Below, one piece after another: positions 7,281-15,365 of a stretch of 56,007 nt of DNA (the first letter of the stretch is position 1; each line of letters begins with the position of its first letter). The position numbers were made by a program, and so were the translations under genes. The DNA is from Salinarimonas soli. Its GTDB lineage: Bacteria; Pseudomonadota; Alphaproteobacteria; Rhizobiales; Beijerinckiaceae. The stretch is taken from contig NZ_VUOA01000016.1 of assembly GCF_008386575.1 (NCBI RefSeq), forward strand, positions 23,465 to 79,471, given 5' to 3'. Under the pieces are notes generated by a model. The model did not search any database. It saw only the letters and a list, made by a program, of their open reading frames with translations, and had not been told where the DNA came from.

Positions 7281-8525
7281 ATGCCGATCCCCCGGGACCC
7301 GAGCCCCGACAGCACGCTCGCCCTCCTGCGTGAGGGCTACGCCTTCATTCCCGAGCGCTGCCGGCGCCTCGGCTCGGACCTGTTCGAGACGCGGCTCATG
7401 TTCACGAAGGCGGTCTGCATGTCCGGTCCGGAGGCCGCCGCGCAGTTCTACCGGCGCGACCGGTTCACCCGGCGCGGCGGCATGCCGATCACCACGCTCA
7501 CCCTCATCCAGGACGTGGGCAGCGTCATCACGCTCGACGGCGACGATCACCGGCGCCGCAAGGCGATGTTCCTCGCCATCATGGGCCCCGGCCGCCTCGA
7601 GGGCATCGCCGAGCGCACCGCCGAGCACTGGCGCGCTGGCGTGCGGGCCTGGGAGCGGAGGGACGAGGTGGCCCTGTTCCACGCGGCCCATGAGCCGCTG
7701 TGCGGCGCGATCTGCGAATGGGCGGGCCTGCCGCTCCAGGGAGACGAGGTGGCGCAGCGGGCGCGCGAGTTCGAGGCCATGGTCGAGGGGACGGGCTCGG
7801 TCGGCCCGCGCAACTGGCGCGGCCACGCCATGCGCTTTCGCACCGAGCGCTGGATGCGCGGGGTCATCCGGCGGATCCGCTCAGGCGAGCTCGCGGTGCC
7901 GGAGGGCAGCGCGGCCCATGTGGTGGCCCACCACCGCGACCGCGACGGCGAGCTCCTGCCCGTGCCCGTCGCCGCCGTGGAGCTCATCAACGTGCTGCGC
8001 CCCACGGTGGCCAATGCCCGCTTCGTCGCCTACGCGGCGCATGCCCTGCACCTGAACCCGGCCTGGCGGGAGCGGCTCAGGGCGTCGGACGAGGACCTCG
8101 AGCTCTTTGTCCAGGAGGTGCGCCGGTTTTATCCCTTCATCCCGCTTATCGGCGGACGCGTGATCGAGCCGTTCTCCTGGCGCGGGCACGAGTTCGGCAA
8201 GGACGATTGGGTGCTCATCGACCTCTACGGCACGAACCGCGACGGGCGGACGTGGGAGGAGCCGGACGCGTTCAGGCCCGACCGCTTCCGCGGCCGCGCG
8301 ATCGGCTCCTACGACATGATCCCCCAGGGCGGCGGCGACCATGCCGACACGCATCGCTGCCCCGGCGAATGGCTGCTCATCGAGCAGCTGAAGACCGTCG
8401 TCCGGGGGCTGACGCGGGAGATGACCTACGACGTGCCCGACCAGGACCTGGGGATCGATCTCGGCCGGATGCCCGCCCTGCCCAACAGCCGCTTCGTCAT
8501 GCGCAACGTCCGCGCCGCCGCGTAA
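7281..8525 (+). CDS. Cytochrome P450 of the CYP152 fatty-acid peroxygenase family
   Basis: A 414-residue cytosolic P450 that aligns along its whole length with the peroxygenase P450BSbeta (CypC) from memory: opening DSTLALLREGYAFI, ELINVLRPTVA in the I helix, FVQEVRRFYPF as the ExxR region, and the haem loop HRCPGEWLLIEQLK. The Arg-Pro pair in VLRP replaces the usual acid-alcohol pair and is the known anchor for the fatty-acid carboxylate. Such enzymes use hydrogen peroxide, without a redox partner, to hydroxylate or decarboxylate fatty acids. No ferredoxin or reductase gene is near, as expected. A single gene with no overlap. Confidence 0.92.
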   Translation: MPIPRDPSPDSTLALLREGYAFIPERCRRLGSDLFETRLMFTKAVCMSGPEAAAQFYRRDRFTRRGGMPITTLTLIQDVGSVITLDGDDHRRRKAMFLAIMGPGRLEGIAERTAEHWRAGVRAWERRDEVALFHAAHEPLCGAICEWAGLPLQGDEVAQRAREFEAMVEGTGSVGPRNWRGHAMRFRTERWMRGVIRRIRSGELAVPEGSAAHVVAHHRDRDGELLPVPVAAVELINVLRPTVANARFVAYAAHALHLNPAWRERLRASDEDLELFVQEVRRFYPFIPLIGGRVIEPFSWRGHEFGKDDWVLIDLYGTNRDGRTWEEPDAFRPDRFRGRAIGSYDMIPQGGGDHADTHRCPGEWLLIEQLKTVVRGLTREMTYDVPDQDLGIDLGRMPALPNSRFVMRNVRAAA

Positions 8526-8541
8526 GGCGGCGCGGGGCGGG

Positions 8542-8832
8542 TCAGCGGCAGGTGCGGACGGTGCGGTTGACCACCCGGCCGTTGGGGCGGACCACTTGCT
8601 GGCGCTCGACCCGGCAGCGCTCGACGCGGCGCGGGCGGCAGTCGCGGACGACGCGGACCACGACGCGCCCGTTCGGACGGACGGTGCGCACCCGGCGGAC
8701 CGAGCAGGCCTGCGCCCATTCGGCGGGCGGCTCGGCCCGGACCGGGCCCGCCTCGCTCCGGGCGGAGGCCGCGCCGGGGATCATGAAGGACATCAGGGCT
8801 GCGGCCGCGAGAGCGGCGAGAACTGGCTTCAT
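8542..8832 (-). CDS. Small secreted Arg/Cys-rich protein with VRPNGRVV repeats
   Basis: A 96-residue exported protein of unknown function. Residues 1-24 are a signal peptide (MKPVLAALAAAALMSFMIPG, then AASA). The mature part is strongly basic. It holds two copies of a VRPNGRVV motif (about residues 51-58 and 80-87), each followed by a V-R-x-C segment, and four Cys in all, enough for two disulfides. The start MKPV was chosen over the longer frame because of the signal peptide. It converges with the CYP152 gene at a gap of only 16 bases. Confidence 0.65.
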   Translation of the reverse strand: MKPVLAALAAAALMSFMIPGAASARSEAGPVRAEPPAEWAQACSVRRVRTVRPNGRVVVRVVRDCRPRRVERCRVERQQVVRPNGRVVNRTVRTCR

Positions 8833-9073
8833 GGCGTCTCTCCTTGTGCCGATGGGGCCCGCCTCAACCCGTGCGGCGCCATATCGTTCGACGGCGGGGC
8901 GCGGAAAATAGGCCCAGCGCGCAGACACCCCTGCCCGAGGCCGATCGCACGTCAAGGAATCGCGTCTCACTTGTGGATTGCGCTCGCGCCGCTCTTGTGG
9001 GAACCGTCAAGCTGCGTCCAAGTTGTCCGAGTCGCTGACCCAGCGCAGGACCCATCGCACCAGGAGGCGAAAC

Positions 9074-9355
9074 ATGGCCACGAAGCCCACGACCAAGGAC
9101 AGCGCCGGCAAGAAGCCGAACGCGCTCCAGCAGCCGCTTACCCCGTCCAAGGAGCTCGCAGCCGTGGTCGGCGCCGGCCCCATGCCGCGCGGCGAGGTCG
9201 TCAGCAAGATCTGGGCCTACATCAAGAGCAACAAGCTCCAGAATCCCGAGAACGCCCGCGAGATCATCGCCGACGACAAGCTGAAGCCCGTCTTCGGCCG
9301 TGACAAGGTCACGATGTTCGAGATGAACAAGTACATCGCCCAGCACCTGAAGTGA
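9074..9355 (+). CDS. SWIB/MDM2 domain protein
   Basis: A 93-residue protein made of a basic, Lys-rich tail of about 25 residues and one SWIB/MDM2 fold (residues about 27-93: LTPSKELAAVVG, MPRGEVVSKIWAYIKSNKLQ, LKPVFGRDKVTMFEMNKYIAQHL). In eukaryotes the fold binds partners in chromatin complexes. Free-standing bacterial copies occur in chlamydiae and many alphaproteobacteria, where the role is undefined; DNA or topoisomerase association is a common guess. The ATG at 9074 follows AGGAGGCGA, a strong ribosome site. Confidence 0.9.
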   Translation: MATKPTTKDSAGKKPNALQQPLTPSKELAAVVGAGPMPRGEVVSKIWAYIKSNKLQNPENAREIIADDKLKPVFGRDKVTMFEMNKYIAQHLK

Positions 9356-9363
9356 GCGGAATG

Positions 9364-9385
9364 CGCGGCGGGTGAGCCCGCCGCG
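9364..9385 (+). terminator. Hairpin downstream of the SWIB gene
   Basis: A perfect 9-bp stem, CGCGGCGGG / CCCGCCGCG, with a TGAG loop, begins 9 bases after the stop codon. No T tract follows, so termination strength is uncertain. Confidence 0.6.
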
Positions 9386-10030
9386 TCCCGACGGACCGTC
9401 CGAACCCCGGTGGCGACCGCGATCGCGCCGGGACGTCGTCGTTTGCGCACGGAGGCGCGGGCGGCCGGGCCACTTGCACAAGGCGGCGTGAGCCGTTCGT
9501 GATTCCGGCGGTTCCCGCCTCGGCGGACCGGGTGAGGCGGCAGTGATGCGCGATGGCCGGCGTCGAGAGCGATGCTCCGCGCCAGGCATATCCTGCGCCC
9601 GATTGATCGCGTGCCAGGCATGGGCGAGACGTGCGATGCGCTCGCCCGGCACCATTGCCGTGGGGGCGCCCCTCCCACGCGCCGTGGCTTCTGATCGGCC
9701 GCCTTGTCGGCATCATGGCGGCGCGCAGGCTGCACGACGACCTCTGCCGCGGCCTCGCCTTTCGCCGCTTTTGCCGCCCGACGCGCCCGTGGCGCACGCT
9801 CGGCACCCAGCAAACCCTGCCATGGGCGCTTCCAGGGCGCGGGCGTGTTCCGCCAAATGTTCGAACGGAACGTGCCGCACCGGTGCGGCGCCAATCGCCC
9901 GCAGGGATACCGCACGGACCCCCAAGCTCCTCACTGCGGGCGCAGAGCGGCGCCGCAAGATGCGGAATGCCGCAGCTGCAGCGCTTGCGACGCCCCATCG
10001 GCGAGGTCAACGGGATCCAGTGCAAGCAAA
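9386..10030. other. Long gap without a convincing gene
   Basis: About 650 bases between the SWIB gene and the ArsR promoter. Open frames exist on both strands, but none has a ribosome site, a recognisable domain or a natural residue mix; they are rich in Arg, Ala and Pro as GC-rich shadows are. None of the three intergenic repeat families is seen here, unlike most other long gaps in the window. A decayed gene is possible, but no family could be recognised. Confidence 0.5.
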
Positions 10031-10074
10031 GTTAGCCGTTGACCTAACCGATGCGCGAGCCTATGGTTAGCCAC
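10031..10074 (+). promoter_or_regulatory. Promoter with overlapping GTTAG/CTAAC operator for the ArsR gene
   Basis: TTGACC (10039-10044), a 17-base spacer and TATGGT (10062-10067) form a good sigma-70-type promoter whose start would fall at about 10074-10075, on the ATG itself. The half sites GTTAG (10031-10035), CTAACC (10044-10049) and GGTTAG (10065-10070) make inverted repeats that overlap both promoter elements. The layout suggests autorepression and a leaderless message. This is read from sequence only. Confidence 0.65.
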
Positions 10075-10419
10075 ATGGATAAGCATTCGGTCGTGTTAGA
10101 CGACGTGTTCCATGCGCTGGCGGATCCGACGCGCAGGGCCGTGCTCGAACGCCTCGGCAGGGGCGCGGCGACGGTGAGCGAGTTGGCGGAGCCGTTCGAT
10201 ATGGCCCTGCCGTCGTTCATGAAGCACATCGGCGTGCTCGAACGATCGCGCCTCATCGTGTCCCGCAAGACGGGGCGGGTGCGGACATGCGCGCTCGATC
10301 GGGACCGCCTGATCGCGGCGGAGCGCTGGTTCGGTGAGCAGCATCGGCTCTGGCAGAGCCGGTACGACAATCTCGACACGCTCCTGGCGAGCATCAAGGG
10401 GGACGACGATGAAGCCTGA
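10075..10419 (+). CDS. ArsR-family winged-helix repressor
   Basis: A 114-residue transcription factor. The start MDKHSVVLDDVFHALADPTR matches the subgroup of ArsR proteins paired with SRPBCC proteins. The helix-turn-helix spans about residues 35-65 (ATVSELAEPFDMALPSFMKHIGVLE), and the wing follows (RKTGRVRTC). No metal-binding Cys cluster is seen, so the signal is probably not a metal. The ATG at 10075 was chosen over those at 10051 and 10063 because it fits family N-termini and a predicted leaderless start. It overlaps the next gene by 11 bases. Confidence 0.88.
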   Translation: MDKHSVVLDDVFHALADPTRRAVLERLGRGAATVSELAEPFDMALPSFMKHIGVLERSRLIVSRKTGRVRTCALDRDRLIAAERWFGEQHRLWQSRYDNLDTLLASIKGDDDEA

Positions 10420-10915
10420 TCTTCGGTTCGATTTCACGCCTGACAGGGCAAATGCGCGGATCACGGTCGCGCGCGAGTTCGATGCAAAGCGCCAGCTGGT
10501 CTGGGATTGCCATACGAAGCAGGACCTGCTCGACCGCTGGTTCGCGCCGAAGGGCCTCACGACCCGGACCCGGCACATGGACTTCCGCGACGGCGGCTAC
10601 TGGCATTACGCCATGGTCACACCGGACGGCCATCACTTCTGGAACCGGCTCGACTATGGGACCATCGATCCCATCGACGGCTACACGGCGAAGGACGGCT
10701 TCTGCGACGAGGCCGGCACGGTCAACCCCGGCATGCCGCGGTCCGATTGGACCGTCACCTTCGCGGAGTTGTCCGATCGGACCCTCGTCACGACGGTCGT
10801 GCGCTACGCCTCGCCCGAGGACCTGCAGAAGGTGATCGAGATGGGCCTGGAGGGCGGCATGGCCTCGACGATGGAGCGGCTGGACGAGCTGCTCCCGCTC
10901 CTGGCGGCCGGCTAG
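10409..10915 (+). CDS. SRPBCC (AHSA1-like) domain protein
   Basis: A 168-residue protein with the SRPBCC/START-like ligand-binding fold of the AHSA1 subgroup: ITVAREFDAKRQLVWDCHTK, LLDRWFAPKGL, FRDGGYWHYAMVTPDG and the C-terminal helix GLEGGMASTMERLDELLP. Such proteins are commonly encoded directly behind a matching ArsR repressor, as here with an 11-base overlap. The ligand is unknown. The pair probably forms one self-regulated unit. The start MKPDLRFDF was chosen because the upstream frame lies inside the arsR gene. Confidence 0.88.
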   Translation: MKPDLRFDFTPDRANARITVAREFDAKRQLVWDCHTKQDLLDRWFAPKGLTTRTRHMDFRDGGYWHYAMVTPDGHHFWNRLDYGTIDPIDGYTAKDGFCDEAGTVNPGMPRSDWTVTFAELSDRTLVTTVVRYASPEDLQKVIEMGLEGGMASTMERLDELLPLLAAG

Positions 10916-10924
10916 CGCCGGCCT

Positions 10925-11977
10925 CTAGCCAAGCGCGTCCCGCAGGGCGCCGACGAAGAGCGGGGCGGCCTCTTCCACGGCGGCGAGGGAGTAGCCGCCT
11001 TCCTGGACGACCAATGTCGGGAGCCCGAGCCCGCCGATGATCCGGCCGAGCCGCGCGTAAGACCCCGAGGTGACGGCAAGACGCGAGAGCGGGTCGGCCC
11101 GATGCGCGTCCCAGCCCGCCGCCACCACGATCGCCTCCGCGCCGAAGGCTCGGGCCGCCTCCGCGATGCGCTCGACGCCCGCCACGTAGGCCTCGTCGCC
11201 GGAGCCCTCGGGCAGGGGGACGTTGAGGTTGAAGCCTTCTCCCTCGCCCGCGCCCCGCTCGTCCGCATAGCCCACGAAATGCGGGTAATAGGCGGAAGGG
11301 TCCGTGTGGACCGACGCGGTCAGGACATCGGCGCGGCGGTAGAAGATCGCCTGCGTCCCGTCGCCGTGATGGGTGTCGATGTCGAGGATCGCGACCCGGG
11401 CGAAGCGGGCGCGCAGGACGCCCGCCGCGATGGCGCTGTTGTTGAGGAAGCAGAAGCCCGAGGCGCGGTCGGCATAGGCGTGGTGGCCCGGGGGCCTGCA
11501 CGCGGCGAACGCGGCCCCCATCCCGTCGCGCACCGCCCCCGCGGCCGCGATGGCGCTCTGGGCCGAGGCATAGGCCGCTGTGAACGTGTCGGCCGTCATG
11601 CCGGAGGAGAGGTCGCCCATATACCAGCCCGCCCGCCCGACGATCCCCGTCGGCCGCGGACGCCCGCGCGGGGCGAAGTCGGGCGCCGCCGAGACGTGGG
11701 GATGGATGTTGGGCATCACCTCCGGCCCTGCGTTCGGCAGCAGCTGGAACGCCTCGTAGGCCTCCCGCAGGAACGCGACGTAATGGTCCGCGTGCACCGC
11801 GTGGATCGGGTCGAGCCCGGCATCGGGCACGGGCGCGCGGGAGAAGCCGAGGGCCTCCAGGCCCCGGAGCAGAGCCTGCGCCCGGTCGGGGTTCTCGACG
11901 GGGGTGACGAGGCGTCCATGCACCATGAACTGGGTCGGGCGGTGGAGGAGCTGGCGCTCGTCGAAATAGAGGTTCAT
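10925..11977 (-). CDS. Histone deacetylase family amidohydrolase
   Basis: A 350-residue zinc-dependent deacetylase of the arginase/deacetylase fold, class II-like; in bacteria these include acetylpolyamine amidohydrolases. Catalytic blocks are CRPPGHHAYADRASGFCFLNN (His pair), ILDIDTHHGDGTQAIFY (zinc Asp and His), WDAHRADPL (zinc Asp) and VQEGGY. The start MNLYFDERQLLHRP agrees with the family. The substrate may be acetylpolyamine or acetyl-lysine; the sequence alone does not decide. Its stop lies 9 bases from the end of the SRPBCC gene, convergent. Confidence 0.92.
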   Translation of the reverse strand: MNLYFDERQLLHRPTQFMVHGRLVTPVENPDRAQALLRGLEALGFSRAPVPDAGLDPIHAVHADHYVAFLREAYEAFQLLPNAGPEVMPNIHPHVSAAPDFAPRGRPRPTGIVGRAGWYMGDLSSGMTADTFTAAYASAQSAIAAAGAVRDGMGAAFAACRPPGHHAYADRASGFCFLNNSAIAAGVLRARFARVAILDIDTHHGDGTQAIFYRRADVLTASVHTDPSAYYPHFVGYADERGAGEGEGFNLNVPLPEGSGDEAYVAGVERIAEAARAFGAEAIVVAAGWDAHRADPLSRLAVTSGSYARLGRIIGGLGLPTLVVQEGGYSLAAVEEAAPLFVGALRDALG

Positions 11978-12122
11978 CCGGGCTCCTCGGCGCGAGGGAG
12001 GCGATCGGGCGCGATGCGACGAATCGCGTCCAGGGGCCGCGGGACAGGCTAGGAGGGCCGGGGGCTTCCCGAAAGAGGCCGGGTCTGAGATGTAGGGGCA
12101 GCCCGGAGCCAGGAGCCCCAGC

Positions 12123-12611
12123 ATGAGCCTCGAGTCGGTCCGCGCGTTCCTTGCCGAGAAGGCGCCCGACCTCGCGGTGATCGAGCTGCCCACCTCGACG
12201 GCGACCGTGGCCGAGGCCGCCGCGGCCCACGGTGTCGAGCCCGGCCGCATCGCCAAAACCCTGTCCCTGCGGGTCGGCGAGCGCGTTCTCCTCGTGGTGG
12301 CGCGGGGGGACGCGCGCCTCGACAACCGCAAGGTCAAGGCGGCCTTCGGAGGCAAGGCGTCGATGCCCAGCCCCGATGAGGTGCAGGCTCTCACGGGGCA
12401 TCCGGTGGGCGGCGTCTGCCCCTTCGGCCTCGCGACCCCGCTGCCGATCTATTGCGACGTCTCGCTCAAGGGATCCGACGAGGTGGTTCCGGCGGCGGGC
12501 GCGATCAACGCCGCCGTGCGCATCGCCCCCGAGCGCATGGCCGCGATCACGGGCGCGGTGTGGGTCGACGTCTGCCAGGACCGGAACGCGGAGGCAGCCG
12601 GCGCCCCATGA
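12123..12611 (+). CDS. YbaK/EbsC-type aminoacyl-tRNA deacylase
   Basis: A 162-residue single-domain trans-editing protein of the YbaK/ProX superfamily, which clears mischarged tRNA. Typical blocks are TATVAEAAAAHGVEPGRIAKTL with the catalytic Lys, VVARGDARLDNRKVKAAFGG, and the signature GHPVGGVCPFGL. The end KGSDEVVPAAGAINAAVRIAP is also typical. Which tRNA it proofreads cannot be decided here; it resembles the broad YbaK group rather than ProRS-associated ProXp. Its TGA overlaps the ATG of the next gene (ATGA). Confidence 0.9.
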   Translation: MSLESVRAFLAEKAPDLAVIELPTSTATVAEAAAAHGVEPGRIAKTLSLRVGERVLLVVARGDARLDNRKVKAAFGGKASMPSPDEVQALTGHPVGGVCPFGLATPLPIYCDVSLKGSDEVVPAAGAINAAVRIAPERMAAITGAVWVDVCQDRNAEAAGAP

Positions 12612-12940
12612 GCGACGCCCATGATCTGATCGGCGACATCGAGGAGCGTATCGAGGAGCTCGCGGAAGCCGCCGAGCGCAGCCGCAAGCTCGTCCTCGCC
12701 GGGCGGATCGCGGCCTGGGGCGGCGCGGCGCTCGTGGTCGTGACGCTCACAGGCATTCTGGGCCTGCCGCCCACGGCCCTCGTCGTCGGGCTTGCCGGCG
12801 CGCTGGGCGGCTTCGCCATGGCAGGATCGAGCAGCAGCTCGCTCGACCAGACCCTCGCCGAGATCGCGGACCTGGAACGGAAGCGAAGCGAGGCCATCGA
12901 CGGGATCGGCCTGCGGGTCATTCCCGGTGGGCGGGCGTAG
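12608..12940 (+). CDS. Small two-helix membrane protein of unknown function
   Basis: A 110-residue protein with a charged amphipathic first helix (DLIGDIEERIEELAEAAERSRKL), two closely spaced membrane helices at about residues 29-50 and 55-74, a Ser run (SSSSS) and a second coiled segment (LDQTLAEIADLERKRSEAI). The layout suggests a membrane hairpin with cytoplasmic helices. No known domain was recognised. It is translationally coupled to the YbaK gene by a 4-base overlap, which suggests co-expression rather than a shared reaction. Confidence 0.7.
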   Translation: MSDAHDLIGDIEERIEELAEAAERSRKLVLAGRIAAWGGAALVVVTLTGILGLPPTALVVGLAGALGGFAMAGSSSSSLDQTLAEIADLERKRSEAIDGIGLRVIPGGRA

Positions 12941-13025
12941 CGTGACCCGGCCGGACGTGCGCCCGCGCACGGACCGCCACGCTTCTGCCGGGGCACGTGC
13001 CATGCCGGGCGGGGGCGCGGATCGC

Positions 13026-14459
13026 ATGGAACCGGGACGTTTGATCAGGGCGGCGGCGTTCGCGGCCGTTCTCGGCCTCGCGGCCTGCGCGAGCGAGGCG
13101 CTGAACCTGCCCATCAACGCGCCGATCGGCGATTCGAGGCAGCAGGGCAACTGGACCTTCGGCGATCCCGTCCACGACGAGACCTATGTGGGCCTCGCCT
13201 TCTCGGGCGGGGGCATGCGGGCAGCGGCCTACACCTATGGCGCGCTCCAGGAGCTCGATGCCTACCGCGTCCAGACCCGCGCCGGCCTGCAGCCCCTCAC
13301 CGAATCGATCGAGCTCGTCGGCGGCGTGTCGGGCGGCTCGGTGACGGCGGCCTATTTCGGGCTCAAGGGCCGGGAGGGGCTGCCGGAGTTTCGCCGCCGC
13401 TTCCTCGAGCGCAACGCCGAGGAGGGCTTTGACACCCAGGTCTCCATCGGCAACGTGGTGAAGGTGCTCAGCGCCGGCGGGCTCAACGACCGCTCCCGCT
13501 TCCCGCGCTGGCTCGACGACAACCTGTTCGAGGGCGCCACCTACGCCGACCTCTTCGCCCGCCGCCGGCCGGTGGTCTGGGTCACGGCCTCCGACCTCTA
13601 CAACCGGGTGCCCTTCGTCTTCGAGCCGATCACCTTCAGCGCCATCTGCAGCGATCTCTCGACCGTGCGGCTCTCGGAGGCGGTGGCGGCCTCGGCGGCG
13701 GTGCCCGGCGTGTTCCTGCCGGTGAACGTGGAGAATTTCGGCGCCACCTGCGGCAGCCGTGTGCCGATGTTCATGCAGCGCGCGCTTGCCGACAGCGGCT
13801 CGGCCGCCATGCTGCGGGCGAGCGCCCAGGCCCTGACCCGCCTGCGCGACGATCCCGCGGCGCACCGCTACGTGAAGCTCCTCGACGGCGGCATCACGGA
13901 CAATTTCGGGGTCCACCCGCTCGCCATCATGCGCACCAACCGCGACCGGGGGCACGTCCCGCTCACGGCCGAGCAGGGGGCGAGGCTCAAGCGCTTCCTG
14001 TTCCTCGTGATCGATTCCGGGCGCGGCCCCGCGGGCGACTGGTCGCGGGAGCTGAAGGCGCCGGGCGTGGGCGACCTCGTCAACGCGCTCACGGACGCGG
14101 CGATCGTCGGCGCCACCTATCGCGGCTACGACTACCTGCGCGCCGTGATGCGCGACTGGGAGGAGGAGATGAAGCAGTGGCGCTGCTCGCTCTCCCCCGC
14201 CGAGGTCCGCCGCCTGCGCGGCTCGCTCCAGGGCTGGAATTGCCGGGACGTGACCTTCTCCATCGGCCGCGTCACCTTCGAGGATGCCGGGCCGCAGGTG
14301 AAGCCGCTCCTCGACGCCGTGCCGACCCGCTTCGTCCTGGAGCCAGCGATCCGCGAGATGGTGATCGACGCGGGCGCGGCGGCGGTGCGCAACAACCCGA
14401 CCTTCCGCGAGTTCGTGCGGCGCAGCGGCATCAAGCGGGTGGGGGAGGCGGGGCTGTAG
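13026..14459 (+). CDS. Patatin-like phospholipase, predicted lipoprotein
   Basis: A 477-residue protein with a lipoprotein signal (lipobox LAAC, Cys near residue 21) and a patatin domain at about residues 50-400. The oxyanion loop is SGGGMRAAAYTYG, the nucleophile elbow GGVSGGSV (GxSxG) and the catalytic Asp lies in LDGGITDNFG, so the Ser-Asp dyad is complete. It probably hydrolyses acyl chains of phospholipid from the inner or outer membrane surface. An in-frame ATG at 13002 is possible, but 13026 gives the cleaner signal peptide. It is 85 bases behind the small membrane gene. Confidence 0.9.
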   Translation: MEPGRLIRAAAFAAVLGLAACASEALNLPINAPIGDSRQQGNWTFGDPVHDETYVGLAFSGGGMRAAAYTYGALQELDAYRVQTRAGLQPLTESIELVGGVSGGSVTAAYFGLKGREGLPEFRRRFLERNAEEGFDTQVSIGNVVKVLSAGGLNDRSRFPRWLDDNLFEGATYADLFARRRPVVWVTASDLYNRVPFVFEPITFSAICSDLSTVRLSEAVAASAAVPGVFLPVNVENFGATCGSRVPMFMQRALADSGSAAMLRASAQALTRLRDDPAAHRYVKLLDGGITDNFGVHPLAIMRTNRDRGHVPLTAEQGARLKRFLFLVIDSGRGPAGDWSRELKAPGVGDLVNALTDAAIVGATYRGYDYLRAVMRDWEEEMKQWRCSLSPAEVRRLRGSLQGWNCRDVTFSIGRVTFEDAGPQVKPLLDAVPTRFVLEPAIREMVIDAGAAAVRNNPTFREFVRRSGIKRVGEAGL

Positions 14460-14600
14460 GTCGCGTCGTCGAGGGAGCGCCTCCGGCCCCGGGCCCAAGC
14501 CTTGCCTCGAGCGCGAAAGCCGAGCAGAACCCTGAGGCCGGCTCCTGGAGCCGCGCCCGGCGCACGGGACGGCACCCCCGGCCATCCCCAGGAGAACCCG

Positions 14601-14987
14601 ATGCTTCGAGTCACGCTTGCCGCCGTCTCGCTCCTCGCTTTCGGCACCGCAGCCCAGGCCCAGGACGCCGCCGCTGGAGAGAAGGTGTTCGCGCAGTGCC
14701 GCGCCTGCCACCAGATCGGCCCGACGGCCAAGAACGCGGTCGGCCCCCAGCTCAACGGCGTGATCGGCCGGCACTCGGGCAGCGTCGAGGGCTACAACTA
14801 CTCGCCCGCGAACAAGAACTCAGGGCTGACTTGGGACGAGGCCACCTTCCGCGAGTACATCAAGGACCCGCGCGCCAAGGTGCCTGGCACCAAGATGGTG
14901 TATGCGGGCCTGAAGGACGAGCAGCGCATCAACGACCTCGTCGCCTACCTCAAGTCCTTCGACGCGTCCGGCAACAAGGTGCCCTGA
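14601..14987 (+). CDS. Periplasmic c-type cytochrome, cytochrome c2-like
   Basis: A 128-residue class I cytochrome c. Residues 1-20 are a signal peptide (MLRVTLAAVSLLAFGTAAQA). The haem site CRACH lies near residue 33, GPQLNGVIGRHSGSVEGYNYSPANK follows, and the axial Met is in GTKMVYAGLK. The insert pattern is that of mitochondrial-type cytochrome c/c2, which shuttles electrons between the bc1 complex and oxidases. It could donate to the cbb3 oxidase encoded at the left of the window, but this is inference. ATG at 14601 follows CCAGGAGAACCCG. Confidence 0.92.
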   Translation: MLRVTLAAVSLLAFGTAAQAQDAAAGEKVFAQCRACHQIGPTAKNAVGPQLNGVIGRHSGSVEGYNYSPANKNSGLTWDEATFREYIKDPRAKVPGTKMVYAGLKDEQRINDLVAYLKSFDASGNKVP

Positions 14988-15012
14988 ACGGCACGCTCGT
15001 TCCAAAAACAGG

Positions 15013-15034
15013 GAAGGCGGCCGAGGCCGCCTTC
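15013..15034 (+). terminator. Hairpin downstream of the cytochrome c gene
   Basis: A perfect 10-bp inverted repeat, GAAGGCGGCC / GGCCGCCTTC, with a 2-base centre, 26 bases after the stop codon. No T run follows on the plus strand, whereas five A precede it, which would give T on the minus strand. Confidence 0.6.
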
Positions 15035-15159
15035 AAGTCACCTTCGCTGGGAGGACGAGAGGAACCTAACCTGATTCTCCGTCCCTCCGATGTGATTTTT
15101 TGGCCACCCTCGGCAGGATTGACGGAGCCGGCCTGAAACGGCTCGCCGATCTCATTCTC

Positions 15160-15365
15160 ACCCTCGTGCTGAGGTGCCCACCGCAGGTGGACCTCGAAGG
15201 GCGTTCCAGGGATCTCCGGGCAGCTGTGGCAGTGTGTTGCGTGCTTCGAGGGTCGCTCCGCTCGCGCTTCAGCATGGAGGGGTGGGAGAGCACTGGTTTG
15301 AGGTGGTACCCCCTCAGCCCCTGGCACTTCGTGCATACCTCTCCCCATGGGAGAGGGGAGGTTGT
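15160..15365. repeat. Composite of the 125-bp repeat and a CCTCTCCC palindrome
   Basis: Bases about 15165-15290 hold a copy of the family also seen at 19115-19245 and, reversed, at 30610-30722: CTGAGGTGCCC...GGACCTCGAAGG, CGTTCCAGGGATC, then GTGTGTTGCGTGCTTCGAG. Bases 15300-15360 hold GGTACCCCCTCA...CCTCTCCCCATGGGAGAGGGGAGG, a copy of the hairpin family. They fill most of the gap before the coiled-coil operon. Confidence 0.75.
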
